Shown one piece after another: positions 1 through 6,639 of a stretch of 13,776 nt of DNA (position 1 is its first letter; each line of letters opens with the position of its first letter). The translations under genes were made by a program, and so were the position numbers. The notes beneath the pieces were generated by a model, which searched no databases, was not told the DNA's origin, and worked only from the letters and a program-made list of their open reading frames with translations. The stretch is from Vampirovibrionales bacterium (GTDB lineage Bacteria; Cyanobacteriota; Vampirovibrionia; Vampirovibrionales; JAGQHJ01). Where the stretch lies: assembly GCA_025451145.1 (NCBI GenBank), contig JANWKX010000058.1, forward strand, positions 1-13,776, in the 5' to 3' direction.

Positions 1-475
1 CTGGAGATTGAGTCAATTGGGAGCGGCATTCCTCAAGTTTTCGTTGGACCAACGCTTTTTCTTCAGGTTCAAGGCATTGATGGGCCAGGGCAAAGACGCC
101 CTCCTCTTCTTCCTTCATATGGGCCAGCAATTCTTCCTGGAACTGTTCAAAGGCATTCTTTAATGGGAGTGATGGGTGACCGTCCTGAAAGGCCTGCGGC
201 GTTTCCATGACTTCAAAATACTGATGTTCTGCCTTCAGCAAGTTGTCATGTTCGACCTCCATCAGGATCATTGTCCGATAGAGGCTGAGCGCCGGAAACA
301 AGGCCTGTTCTTCACAGGCAAAATGGATCTTCAGCTCAAGGGAAAGCTGTTGAGAGACTTTTCGGATGCTTTCCAGATCGGGGCTATTGACCATCAAGGA
401 AGCCAAGGTCTGAAGATGGGCTTTGGTCTCAAGGTGATCTTGTCTTAGGGAGGCGTCAAAATCGGTGATTGACAT
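1..475 (-). CDS. Hemerythrin-like HHE-domain protein, C-terminus cut by window edge
   Basis: Reading from ATG at 475 the frame is open for 158 residues to the left edge, so the C-terminus is missing. The sequence is helical and charged with histidine/acid pairs spaced as in hemerythrin four-helix bundles: H14 and H20 near the start, H51 and E55 in an HxxxE motif (HFACEEQALFP), H76, H84, and H119/E123 in a second HxxxE (HMKEEEEG). Members of this family bind a non-haem di-iron centre and sense or store oxygen, NO or iron; the exact role here is not predictable. No signal peptide or membrane segment is seen, so it should be cytoplasmic. No good Shine-Dalgarno precedes the ATG, but no other ATG, GTG or TTG start lies in frame before the upstream gene's stop. 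It follows the CPBP protease gene by 72 bases on the same strand and may be cotranscribed with it. Confident on family, not on function. Confidence 0.85.
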   Translation of the reverse strand, partial: MSITDFDASLRQDHLETKAHLQTLASLMVNSPDLESIRKVSQQLSLELKIHFACEEQALFPALSLYRTMILMEVEHDNLLKAEHQYFEVMETPQAFQDGHPSLPLKNAFEQFQEELLAHMKEEEEGVFALAHQCLEPEEKALVQRKLEECRSQLTQSP

Positions 476-547
476 GGCAGAGATGGGGTCGCGTTTGATA
501 ATCTGCTTCTTGTTGTAGCAGCTTTGACTCCAAAAATCATCCAGCCG

Positions 548-1543
548 TTAAGAATGGAGATTTGCAGCCAACAGGGCAATTATGTCAAAACTACTGTGCA
601 CGATAATCGCGGCCGTCGTATTCAGGCGATTTCGGATGAGCCCCAGGATAATACCCACAATAAACAACTCCAGGAGGAGTAATGTGGGACCATAATGCAG
701 GTGAATCAATGCAAATAACAATGCTGTGGGTAAAATGCCAAAAACGGGCTGCATCAACCCCCGAAACAAGGTTTCTTCCCCGATACCTGCCCCTAAACCC
801 ACCAAGACCCCTTTGAGCAAAATACTGGGCATACTGCCTGTCAGGCGCATGGCATCTACAATCTGCTGGAGGGTTGCCTTCATATCAGCGCTGATAAACG
901 TGAGTAGGGTGTCTTCAAAGGTCTGCATGCTGAACCACAGAACCACCGAGATGCCAAGCAGGATACCAATGGTTTTGGGGGCAAGTCCGGTTAATCCCAG
1001 ACGCTTAAAGACCTCGGGCCAGGATAAATGGATCCCGATGCCAACAGCCAAGATTGAAAACATTAAAAATCCGACGGTGTTATACCCCACCGAAAGCATG
1101 AGCGGCGTTGATTTTAGATTGCTGATAATGGCGCTGGGGCTGTAAAATGCCACAATGCTCACACCTGTAAACAACAAGGCCGAGCCATACATGAACAATG
1201 CCCAGGTATGGGCCGGTGTATCCGGTTCTAGTCCTTTAAATAAGGTTATTGAAAGGAGTTTTCGAACTGGAGGGATTAAAGACAGGACGCCCAAAATCCC
1301 AACGCTCAGGAATAACAACCCTAAAGGGGCCATGCTAATATGAAAGGTGAAAAAGAGGGGGGCAAATATGCCGCTGAGAATAATACTGCCTAAGGCCAAT
1401 GCCCCAAGGCTTAAGAAACCGATGACGCCATAAACCCCGTATCGCGCAAATTTATTTTGCCGTCCCCACTGACCCAGCCAACCGATAAAACCCACCACCA
1501 GCAATAGGATAAAGTAAACGATCAAATCTGCTGAATCAAACAT
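548..1543 (-). CDS. CPBP family intramembrane metalloprotease (CAAX protease/Abi-like)
   Basis: A 331-residue, very hydrophobic protein with about eight to nine predicted membrane helices. The C-terminal third carries the three CPBP (Abi) motifs in order: EExxxR at 256-261 (EETLFRG), FxxxH at 277-281 (FALIHLHYG) and HxxxD at 316-320 (HSSFD). These glutamates and histidines form the presumed metal/catalytic site of CAAX-type proteases such as Rce1 and of bacterial relatives linked to bacteriocin immunity or peptide processing. Here the substrate is unknown. The N-terminal ~180 residues are extra membrane helices, common in long CPBP members. The start is supported by a purine-rich GGGGAC stretch roughly 8 bases upstream. 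The hemerythrin-like gene lies downstream on the same strand; a divergent thioesterase gene lies upstream across a 302-base gap. All catalytic residues appear intact. Confidence 0.88.
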   Translation of the reverse strand: MFDSADLIVYFILLLVVGFIGWLGQWGRQNKFARYGVYGVIGFLSLGALALGSIILSGIFAPLFFTFHISMAPLGLLFLSVGILGVLSLIPPVRKLLSITLFKGLEPDTPAHTWALFMYGSALLFTGVSIVAFYSPSAIISNLKSTPLMLSVGYNTVGFLMFSILAVGIGIHLSWPEVFKRLGLTGLAPKTIGILLGISVVLWFSMQTFEDTLLTFISADMKATLQQIVDAMRLTGSMPSILLKGVLVGLGAGIGEETLFRGLMQPVFGILPTALLFALIHLHYGPTLLLLELFIVGIILGLIRNRLNTTAAIIVHSSFDIIALLAANLHS

Positions 1544-1680
1544 ATCAAGGTCCCCGGATCAGTCATATAGAGGGCAATTGTTCGGGCTGATGGGTATCAC
1601 AGCCACAGACGTTATTTCATTCTACTCTGGAACGAATATCTTTCGATGGCCCAAGACAGGATTTCCTCTGTAAAATGGAG

Positions 1681-1706
1681 TTTGTGAATTCGAAATCACT
1701 CACAAA
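1681..1706. repeat. Inverted repeat TTTGTGA-N12-TCACAAA, possible operator
   Basis: Perfect 7-base arms flank 12 bases that contain the partly palindromic stretch GTGAATTCGAAATCAC. The TGTGA/TCACA halves recall CRP-family sites, but those have a 6-base spacer, so the assignment is not supported. It lies about 140 bases from both flanking start codons. Confidence 0.35.
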
Positions 1707-1711
1707 AATAC

Positions 1712-1730
1712 CGCTCTTCTGAATAGAGCG
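1712..1730. repeat. Short hairpin CGCTCT-N7-AGAGCG
   Basis: A perfect 6-bp stem with a 7-base loop, 6 bases after the preceding inverted repeat. No T-run follows on either strand, so it is not a standard terminator. It may be part of a regulatory region or of the thioesterase mRNA leader. Confidence 0.35.
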
Positions 1731-1845
1731 TTGGTACGAAGATGACTCTTTTGTGCTAAGTTCAATAAGGATTTGCCTCAAGGATGAGATAGGATATCGT
1801 GATTCAAACGCCTTTGGCGTGAGACAAGAAGGGTGAGGTTATCTG

Positions 1846-2862
1846 ATGAAATTGACGAACGCTGCCGCCACCAGATATACAAAACATACGCCGATAAAGA
1901 CTGTTGGCGCTTCCCGGTTTGAAAAGCCTGATTTTGTCACCCCCAGAGATACCAATGAACTGGGATTGGCGACAGCGGGCTTTATCATGCGTAATATCGA
2001 TATGTCGGCAAGCGTGTCTGCGGCCAAGCATTCCGGCCATAAAATCGTGACAGCCTCCTTGGACAGAATGAACTTTACCCATCCGGCCAAATTATGGGAT
2101 CTCATCATTACCAAATGCCGTCTGACCAAGGTTTGGACCTCTTCGATGGAAGTCGAGGTTCAGGTAAACACGGAAAATGTCAGAACCGGCGAAAATCACG
2201 AAGTGGCCCATGGGTATCTGGTATTTGTGGCCTTGGATGATAAGACCTTAAAACCGGCATCAGTGCCACCATTGAAATTAACCACACCCAGTGAAAAGAA
2301 GCGTGCTGCTGAAGCGGATATCAGGCGGCAAAACCGGGTCCTTGAAAAGGCTCAGATTGGTCATGATCACTTGACCCGCATTGACCCCTACGATTACCCG
2401 GAAGTTGTCAAGCGGACCATGACCACCGATGATTCCAATATCAACCATAATGTTTTTGGTGGCGTCATCTTGGATATGATTCATCAATCGGCTGAGCGAG
2501 CGGCAGGGCGTCAGGCCAATGGTCCTGTGATAGCGGTTCGACAAGATCGCATGAGTTTTGAGCAACCTGCCTTCATTGGGGAAGAAGTCAAAGCCTCTGC
2601 CGTGATCACGCGAACCTGGAACACTTCGATGGAGGTTCAGGTGGATGTCACCGCCAAAGATTATAAAACCGGGGAAGAGCGTCAGGTGGCTTCCAGCTAC
2701 CTGGTGTTTGTAGCCCAAGATCCACTGACGGGTTTGCCCAAGACTGTCCCGCCGTTTCATCCCAAGACCCCCAAAGAAAAACAGCGTTGGGAAGCAGCCG
2801 AGATCCGTCGGGCAAACCGAATGCTCGAAAAGACTCAGATGGAACAAACCCATTTTGAATAA
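1846..2862 (+). CDS. Acyl-CoA thioesterase with two fused hotdog domains (YciA/ACOT type)
   Basis: A 338-residue protein made of two hotdog thioesterase domains, roughly residues 22-145 and 185-305. Each is followed by a similar charged tail with the pattern TPxEKxR...IRRxNRxLEK (147-168 and 308-329), so the whole unit has been duplicated. Both halves carry the YciA-type hallmarks: the DTN/DSN segment before the active-site helix, the F-x-x-P strand, and a TSMEV strand (99-103 and 260-264). The expected catalytic Asp is present in the first half (D52) but its counterpart in the second is H213, while the NxxFGG stretch is better kept in the second half (residues 202-206). The family hydrolyses acyl-CoA to free acid and CoA. 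No signal peptide is seen; cytoplasmic. GGGTGAGG at 1831-1838 supports the ATG. It appears monocistronic. Chain-length preference cannot be told. Confidence 0.87.
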   Translation: MKLTNAAATRYTKHTPIKTVGASRFEKPDFVTPRDTNELGLATAGFIMRNIDMSASVSAAKHSGHKIVTASLDRMNFTHPAKLWDLIITKCRLTKVWTSSMEVEVQVNTENVRTGENHEVAHGYLVFVALDDKTLKPASVPPLKLTTPSEKKRAAEADIRRQNRVLEKAQIGHDHLTRIDPYDYPEVVKRTMTTDDSNINHNVFGGVILDMIHQSAERAAGRQANGPVIAVRQDRMSFEQPAFIGEEVKASAVITRTWNTSMEVQVDVTAKDYKTGEERQVASSYLVFVAQDPLTGLPKTVPPFHPKTPKEKQRWEAAEIRRANRMLEKTQMEQTHFE

Positions 2863-2901
2863 TCAGCGCTTAGGTTGCAGATAAATATTGTCTTGTAGGG
2901 A

Positions 2902-2922
2902 GACGATTGCATTATTATCGTC
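2902..2922. repeat. Short hairpin GACGAT-N9-ATCGTC downstream of thioesterase
   Basis: Perfect 6-bp arms (2902-2907 and 2917-2922) around a 9-base loop, 40 bases after the thioesterase stop. The sequence after it is A-rich rather than T-rich on the plus strand, so it is a poor intrinsic terminator. Function unknown. Confidence 0.3.
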
Positions 2923-3026
2923 GTGTAAAAATAAATAAATGTTAATAAAAACGGGATGATGGGCAATAATATCGCTTGATGAACGTTATGGAGGTAGTGT
3001 TCAATCCAGTAATTGGTTCAATTGAT

Positions 3027-3033
3027 AAGGAGT
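3027..3033 (+). promoter_or_regulatory. Ribosome binding site that decides the start at 3043
   Basis: AAGGAGT is a near-consensus Shine-Dalgarno 9 bases before ATG 3043. It lies inside the possible N-terminal extension from TTG 3013 and so argues against that longer form. Confidence 0.7.
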
Positions 3034-3042
3034 GCCCCTCAT

Positions 3043-3819
3043 ATGGTCAGTTCAATTCAGCCTCGATTCGGGTCTTTAAAAGTTTATTATAATTACGGGG
3101 CACAGCGTAAAACCGAAGTCAGTGTTAGTAATCAGGAGCCAGGAGTAGTCAACTTTAACGATGATGAGATTACGCTGGAGCCACAAAGCCCATCGGCGAG
3201 ATCCCTCCAGTCTGTAGAGGATGGATTATCAAATCTTTGCGCCGTCGGGGGACAATCGGCTAAAGAACAAGCTGTTAGTATTGCCCAGAAAGCACTTCCT
3301 TCACTGATTCAAGGACTCAACTTAGACAATCTCGGACCCAGGGAAAAGGCGTTACTGATTGGGATGTTACAAGGTAGTGTGCAATCCAGCATCAATACTA
3401 TGCTCATTCCACCATCTCCTGCCAATGGCCAAGTGTCGTTTAGGCTGTCTGATCCCTCTATCTTTAAAACACCGCCACTTGAAAATGAACAAATTCAAGG
3501 ATTATTGGCGAAAGTGAATATGGCATCCGTCAGCGATATTGACACCGCGTCTGATATGGAGGCGCTTTGGACTTTAGTGGCAATCATTAATACCCCAGGC
3601 CATGGGCACGCGCCAACGCGCCATCAAAGTTTATGGAACGAGAAAACCGCTGTTCGAAATCGGGCCGCGAGACGCTTGTTTGAACTCATCTTTGATCCCA
3701 GGACAGATAGAAGTCAAATAGAGAGCCTCGGAGCCAAGCTTAGAAGTAATACCTATTATGGGAATGAGGATGCTCAAAAAGCATTGGCATGGGCTATCTC
3801 GCTTCAGTTGAATCAATAG
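3043..3819 (+). CDS. Hypothetical soluble protein with N-terminal RFG motif
   Basis: A 258-residue protein I do not recognise. I chose ATG 3043 because AAGGAGT at 3027-3033 sits 9 bases before it; an in-frame TTG at 3013 would lie upstream of that ribosome site. The N-terminus has the segment PRFGSLKVYY (residues 7-16), which resembles the start of the small protein at 6640. Residues 17-60 are polar and probably disordered; about 60-120 and 145-258 look helical, including an amphipathic stretch near 76-118. A TPGH tetrapeptide at 184-187 also occurs in the membrane protein at 4936-6360. There is no signal peptide, membrane helix or known catalytic motif. It stands alone between the thioesterase and dapB. 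Coding is supported by length, the ribosome site and the lack of any overlapping better candidate; function is unknown. Confidence 0.72.
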   Translation: MVSSIQPRFGSLKVYYNYGAQRKTEVSVSNQEPGVVNFNDDEITLEPQSPSARSLQSVEDGLSNLCAVGGQSAKEQAVSIAQKALPSLIQGLNLDNLGPREKALLIGMLQGSVQSSINTMLIPPSPANGQVSFRLSDPSIFKTPPLENEQIQGLLAKVNMASVSDIDTASDMEALWTLVAIINTPGHGHAPTRHQSLWNEKTAVRNRAARRLFELIFDPRTDRSQIESLGAKLRSNTYYGNEDAQKALAWAISLQLNQ

Positions 3820-3943
3820 AGCCAAAGATTTGGGCTGACATCCATATTTTCTTTAGGTCTATCTGCTTGGGAGATCAAACCCAGCCTTCATCATGATGGG
3901 ATGCGTTTATCGTTGTGTAAATTTGCTTTTGTTTGAATCTGTT

Positions 3944-3972
3944 TTGGCTTTTTGCTAAAACCAATCCATACT
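3944..3972 (+). promoter_or_regulatory. Possible sigma-70 promoter of dapB
   Basis: TTGGCT (3944-3949) and CATACT (3967-3972) are 17 bases apart, each matching four of six consensus positions. Transcription would begin near 3980, giving a leader of about 20 bases before ATG 4000 that contains the ribosome site. Assigned by eye only. Confidence 0.35.
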
Positions 3973-3999
3973 ATCTATTCAATTCAAAGGACAAAACGG

Positions 4000-4824
4000 A
4001 TGAACCAGTCTTCAGAGAAAATTCGGGTAGGAGTCTGTGGCGCCAATGGCCGCATGGGGCGTGAAGTTGTCAAAACCGTCCTGGATGCCCCGGACATGGA
4101 ACTGGTCATGGCCGTTGATCTTCAGCCCCAAGGCGAGGATATCGCCTACTTGGTGGGACGACCGGAGCCATCAGGTGTGCTTTTGGCGTCGGATTTGTCT
4201 CAAGCGCTTGTAGCGCATAAGCCTCAGGTGGTGGTTGATTTTACATCGCCTGCCGTCGTTCTACAGAATGCGTTGACGGTGTTATCCCACGGCGCCAAAA
4301 GTGTGATTGGGACCACAGGGTTAACTTCTGAAGGGATTCGGCAGATTGAAGAACAGGCGTTGGCTGGTAAAAGCGCAGCCCTGATTGCCCCGAATTTTGC
4401 CTTAGGGGCAGTTCTCTTGATGAAATTTGCCCAAGAGGCCAGCCGTTATTTTGATCATGCTGAGATTATCGAACTGCATCATAATAAAAAGCTTGATGCG
4501 CCCAGTGGAACCGCCCATCGGACAGCGGCTTTAATGGCTCAGGTTCAGCCCAAGTTTGGCCCGACTAATGTGGATCCTGCCTTGGAAAAGGAAATTCTCC
4601 AAGGGGCTAGGGGGGGCGTTGCAGAGGGGAACCTGCATATCCATAGCGTTCGGTTGCCTGGGTTAATTGCTCACCAGGAAGTCATATTCGGCGGGGTGGG
4701 CGAAACCCTGACGATCCGCCATGACAGCCTAGATCGGGTCTCCTTTATGCCGGGTGTGGCGTTGGCCATTCGTAAAATTCTGAATGCTCAGGGCTTGGTT
4801 ATCGGCCTGGAAAATTTCCTCTAA
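4000..4824 (+). CDS. dapB: 4-hydroxy-tetrahydrodipicolinate reductase
   Basis: DapB catalyses the NAD(P)H-dependent reduction of 4-hydroxy-tetrahydrodipicolinate to tetrahydrodipicolinate, in the cytoplasmic route to meso-diaminopimelate and lysine. The 274 residues match the usual length. The N-terminal Rossmann fold has GANGRMG at 14-20, followed by VVDFTSP at 78-84, GTTGLT at 104-109 and PNFALG at 131-136. The catalytic/substrate segment is ELHHNKKLDAPSGTA at 158-172, with the histidine pair H160/H161, K164 and the PSGT loop all intact. The C-terminal part (GARGG at 202-206, HQEVIFGG at 225-232, GETLTIRHDSLDR at 234-246) is typical. I chose ATG 4000 because AAGGA lies 8 bases upstream (3987-3991) and the homologous region starts right after it. 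It appears monocistronic, ending at a strong terminator, and supplies the diaminopimelate used by the Mur pathway encoded further on. Confidence 0.97.
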   Translation: MNQSSEKIRVGVCGANGRMGREVVKTVLDAPDMELVMAVDLQPQGEDIAYLVGRPEPSGVLLASDLSQALVAHKPQVVVDFTSPAVVLQNALTVLSHGAKSVIGTTGLTSEGIRQIEEQALAGKSAALIAPNFALGAVLLMKFAQEASRYFDHAEIIELHHNKKLDAPSGTAHRTAALMAQVQPKFGPTNVDPALEKEILQGARGGVAEGNLHIHSVRLPGLIAHQEVIFGGVGETLTIRHDSLDRVSFMPGVALAIRKILNAQGLVIGLENFL

Positions 4825-4874
4825 GGCCCACTGTAATCCCCATTTTAAAGTGAATTGCAAAGGTGGATTTATAA

Positions 4875-4911
4875 AAAATCCCGTGGCTGTTTGTGATAAC
4901 CACGGGATTTT
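4875..4911. terminator. Bidirectional intrinsic terminator between dapB and a convergent gene
   Basis: A 12-bp perfect stem (4875-4886 with 4900-4911, core ATCCCGTGG/CCACGGGAT) around a 13-base loop. The plus-strand side is followed by TATTTTT and the minus-strand side by an equivalent T-run from the A-tract at 4873-4878. It can therefore end both dapB and the minus-strand gene whose stop codon is at 4936. Confidence 0.9.
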
Positions 4912-4935
4912 ATTTTTGAGGTCTTGCGTTAAGGC

Positions 4936-6360
4936 TTACCAGCCCAGGAATCCAGGAGCGCCATCAGCATCACTGATACTGATGCCACCAGGTGTTCCTT
5001 GATTGACCAGGGTTTGAAGGTCAGTGCTGGTCAAGCCATGGTTGAATGAAGCCAATTTCTGCAGAATTGTCATTGTGGTGAAGTTCTCGAGCGAGGGATC
5101 TGCTGCGTAAGCTTGCTGTGCAAGCTGTCCGGCATAGATAACATTACCCGCTGAAAAGCTTGTTGCAGTATTGTTTTGAGCAGCTTCTTGAAGGTATTTC
5201 AGTAAATCACCTTGGCTTGAGGTTTGCCATCCAAGGGCAACTGGAATAAAGTCAACAGAATCTGTGACGTTATCGCCCGGAGTCCCTGTCAATTTTGAAG
5301 AGGTCATCACGTCTTGATTACTACCCAGGCTTTTAATCTGTGATTGGCTCACACTGGTGATGTTGTATTCGCCCATAAAATAAGCCATTTTCTCAAAAAA
5401 TTTCTCCATAACGGAACCTGTAGCGTTGTCTTTGGCCATTACTTTTTGAGCGGCAATGAAATTCGCTTCGGTGTACACACCAGGCGTTTGCCCAGGTTGC
5501 TGAACACTGTTTAACACCGCAATGATATTTTCATAACTGGCTGGCGATTGGTTATTAAACACCGGGCACGGGGTAGGGCTTGGTGTCGGTGGTTTGGGGG
5601 TTGGCGTGGGTATAACCGGGCTTGGGGTTGGTGTTGATGTGCCACCTTTACAATGCCAGTTTTTAATAATTTGAAGAATGTGATCCGCTTTGTCTTTGGT
5701 AATCCCACAGCTTGGATCACCATAATGGGCAATGGCCGCTAAATCCTGAGGTGTGTAGTAAGCCTCATGACCAGGTGTCGAAACCTGCCTGACAGCCCAA
5801 TCCATTTTTTGGAGAATTTGCACTAAATCACTGGTGCCTTTTGGATCGAGTGCTTTAACCGTAGAACTGTTTAAGACCTCATCAATATTGGCGGAATAGA
5901 TGGTATTCGGGTTGACATTGTTTCCATCGATGTATTTCACGATGAACTGGATGTCACTGGGGGTAAAGTCCTTTTTATTCTTGTTGAAGAGCGCATTAAA
6001 GCGAGCGGTGTCTGCTGCACTATGGGTTGGGGTTGCAGTGGCTGTTTGTGATGTTTTAGTGGTTTGAGGTGATGAATTATGCTCAAGCCCTACAACGGCA
6101 GCAACACTGCCACCAATACTCGCTAAAAGCGTAACGGCTAATAATGCGATTCCAGCTGGTTTTTGAAAGAATTGTCTGACTCTGGCTCTTCGAGTAGGTG
6201 TATGTGGAGGCGTTGTTAATCCAAAGCGAACACTATCAGTGCCAGCCAATCGGATATGAGAGGATGCGGGTGATAACGTTAAGGATCTTGCTGTGGAAGC
6301 AAAGTTGCTTTGATTCGCGTATGCGGTGGGCATTCCATAAACAGGTGGAAGTGGGGACAT
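4936..6360 (-). CDS. Hypothetical membrane-anchored protein with Pro/Thr-rich linker
   Basis: A 474-residue protein with no family I can name. Layout: a polar, probably disordered N-terminus (1-65) holding an RFG segment at 45-47; a basic stretch (RRARVR, 57-62) then a single hydrophobic helix at about 70-91, which predicts an inside N-terminus and outside C-terminus; a Thr/Ser-rich spacer (97-118); a helical domain (about 119-238); a Pro/Thr linker (241-264); and a second helical domain to the end. Cysteines are at 218, 237 and 265; the first two could form a disulphide outside the cytoplasm. Both domains contain a TPG turn (195-197, 292-294), possibly distant repeats. AGGAGA at 6370-6375 supports the start. 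The gene converges on dapB through a two-way terminator and is divergent from another RFG protein gene. A surface or periplasmic role fits the architecture but is inference. Confidence 0.8.
   Translation of the reverse strand: MSPLPPVYGMPTAYANQSNFASTARSLTLSPASSHIRLAGTDSVRFGLTTPPHTPTRRARVRQFFQKPAGIALLAVTLLASIGGSVAAVVGLEHNSSPQTTKTSQTATATPTHSAADTARFNALFNKNKKDFTPSDIQFIVKYIDGNNVNPNTIYSANIDEVLNSSTVKALDPKGTSDLVQILQKMDWAVRQVSTPGHEAYYTPQDLAAIAHYGDPSCGITKDKADHILQIIKNWHCKGGTSTPTPSPVIPTPTPKPPTPSPTPCPVFNNQSPASYENIIAVLNSVQQPGQTPGVYTEANFIAAQKVMAKDNATGSVMEKFFEKMAYFMGEYNITSVSQSQIKSLGSNQDVMTSSKLTGTPGDNVTDSVDFIPVALGWQTSSQGDLLKYLQEAAQNNTATSFSAGNVIYAGQLAQQAYAADPSLENFTTMTILQKLASFNHGLTSTDLQTLVNQGTPGGISISDADGAPGFLGW
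5560..5640 (-). repeat. Low-complexity tract coding the Pro/Thr linker
   Basis: On the coding strand this stretch is rich in CCAACACC-like units and encodes alternating Pro, Thr and Ser (residues 241-264 of the membrane-anchored protein). Such tracts are flexible interdomain linkers in exported proteins and can vary in length between strains by slippage. Confidence 0.7.
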
Positions 6361-6415
6361 GGGGGCGTATCTCCTAACTTATAAAAGGGACCATAGCCAG
6401 TAACACATCAATTGG

Positions 6416-6425
6416 GTGATATCAC
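6416..6425. repeat. Palindrome GTGATATCAC in divergent promoter region
   Basis: A perfect 10-base palindrome about 56 bases upstream of the start codon of the minus-strand membrane-anchored protein. Its size and place suit a regulator binding site, but there is no recognisable consensus. A 13-base odd palindrome, TAACAATTTGTTA, lies at 6494-6506 in the same region. Confidence 0.3.
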
Positions 6426-6570
6426 AATAAATTGTTCTATCTAGCTTTAATACGTCCCTCCAATTTCAAGATTGCCTGTGCACCCATAGAAATTAACAAT
6501 TTGTTACAAATGTAGGGATGTTGGGTTGGGATAAGCGGGTAGGCAAATGTAAATTTTGAGTGCTGAATGC

Positions 6571-6598
6571 TTTTCAAGAGGCTCAAAAATGCCATAAT
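6571..6598 (+). promoter_or_regulatory. Likely sigma-70 promoter of the small RFG protein gene
   Basis: TTTTCA (6571-6576) and CATAAT (6593-6598) are separated by 16 bases, with five of six matches in the -10 element. The expected transcription start, near 6605, falls inside the perfect palindrome at 6599-6614, giving a short leader of about 35 bases. Confidence 0.45.
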
Positions 6599-6614
6599 GG
6601 ATCATTAATGATCC
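6599..6614. promoter_or_regulatory. Perfect 16-bp palindrome overlapping a predicted transcription start, operator candidate
   Basis: GGATCATTAATGATCC is identical to its reverse complement over all 16 bases. It begins right after the predicted -10 CATAAT and ends about 25 bases before the start codon at 6640. A dimeric repressor bound here would block initiation. It has no loop, so an RNA hairpin is unlikely. No second copy was seen in the window. Confidence 0.5.
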
Positions 6615-6639
6615 TTAGACTCAGGTTGGGAATGTGGTG

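Larger units (their letters stand above)
1544..1845. other. Divergent intergenic region with three inverted repeats
   Basis: This 302-base region separates the divergent CPBP protease and thioesterase genes and must hold both promoters. No convincing sigma-70 pair could be assigned; TTGCCT at 1773 with TATCGT at 1795 (16-base spacer) is a weak possibility for the thioesterase. Three inverted repeats are visible: TTTGTGA/TCACAAA (1681-1687 and 1700-1706), CGCTCT/AGAGCG (1712-1717 and 1725-1730, 7-base loop) and ACGCC/GGCGT (1808-1812 and 1816-1820, TTT loop). None is followed by a T-run on either strand, so operators or leader structures are likelier than terminators. No coding region was recognised. 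Confidence 0.5.

Noticed and set aside
726..1343. Plus-strand open frames opposite the CPBP protease
   Set aside because: They are antisense to a gene with clear catalytic motifs and show no domain or plausible composition.
1681..1706. CRP/FNR-type site from TGTGA...TCACA halves
   Set aside because: The spacer is 12 bases (8 for an alternative pairing) rather than 6, so it does not fit the consensus; kept only as an inverted repeat.
2278..2853. 191-codon minus-strand frame opposite the thioesterase
   Set aside because: Antisense to a well-supported double-hotdog protein; the length results from the codon pattern of the real gene.
3013..3042. TTG start giving a 10-residue longer protein
   Set aside because: A near-consensus ribosome site (3027-3033) lies inside this extension and is correctly spaced for ATG 3043.
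3952..3999. TTG start giving dapB 16 extra residues
   Set aside because: ATG 4000 has a well-placed AAGGA and gives the usual DapB length; the extension would also overlap the likely promoter.
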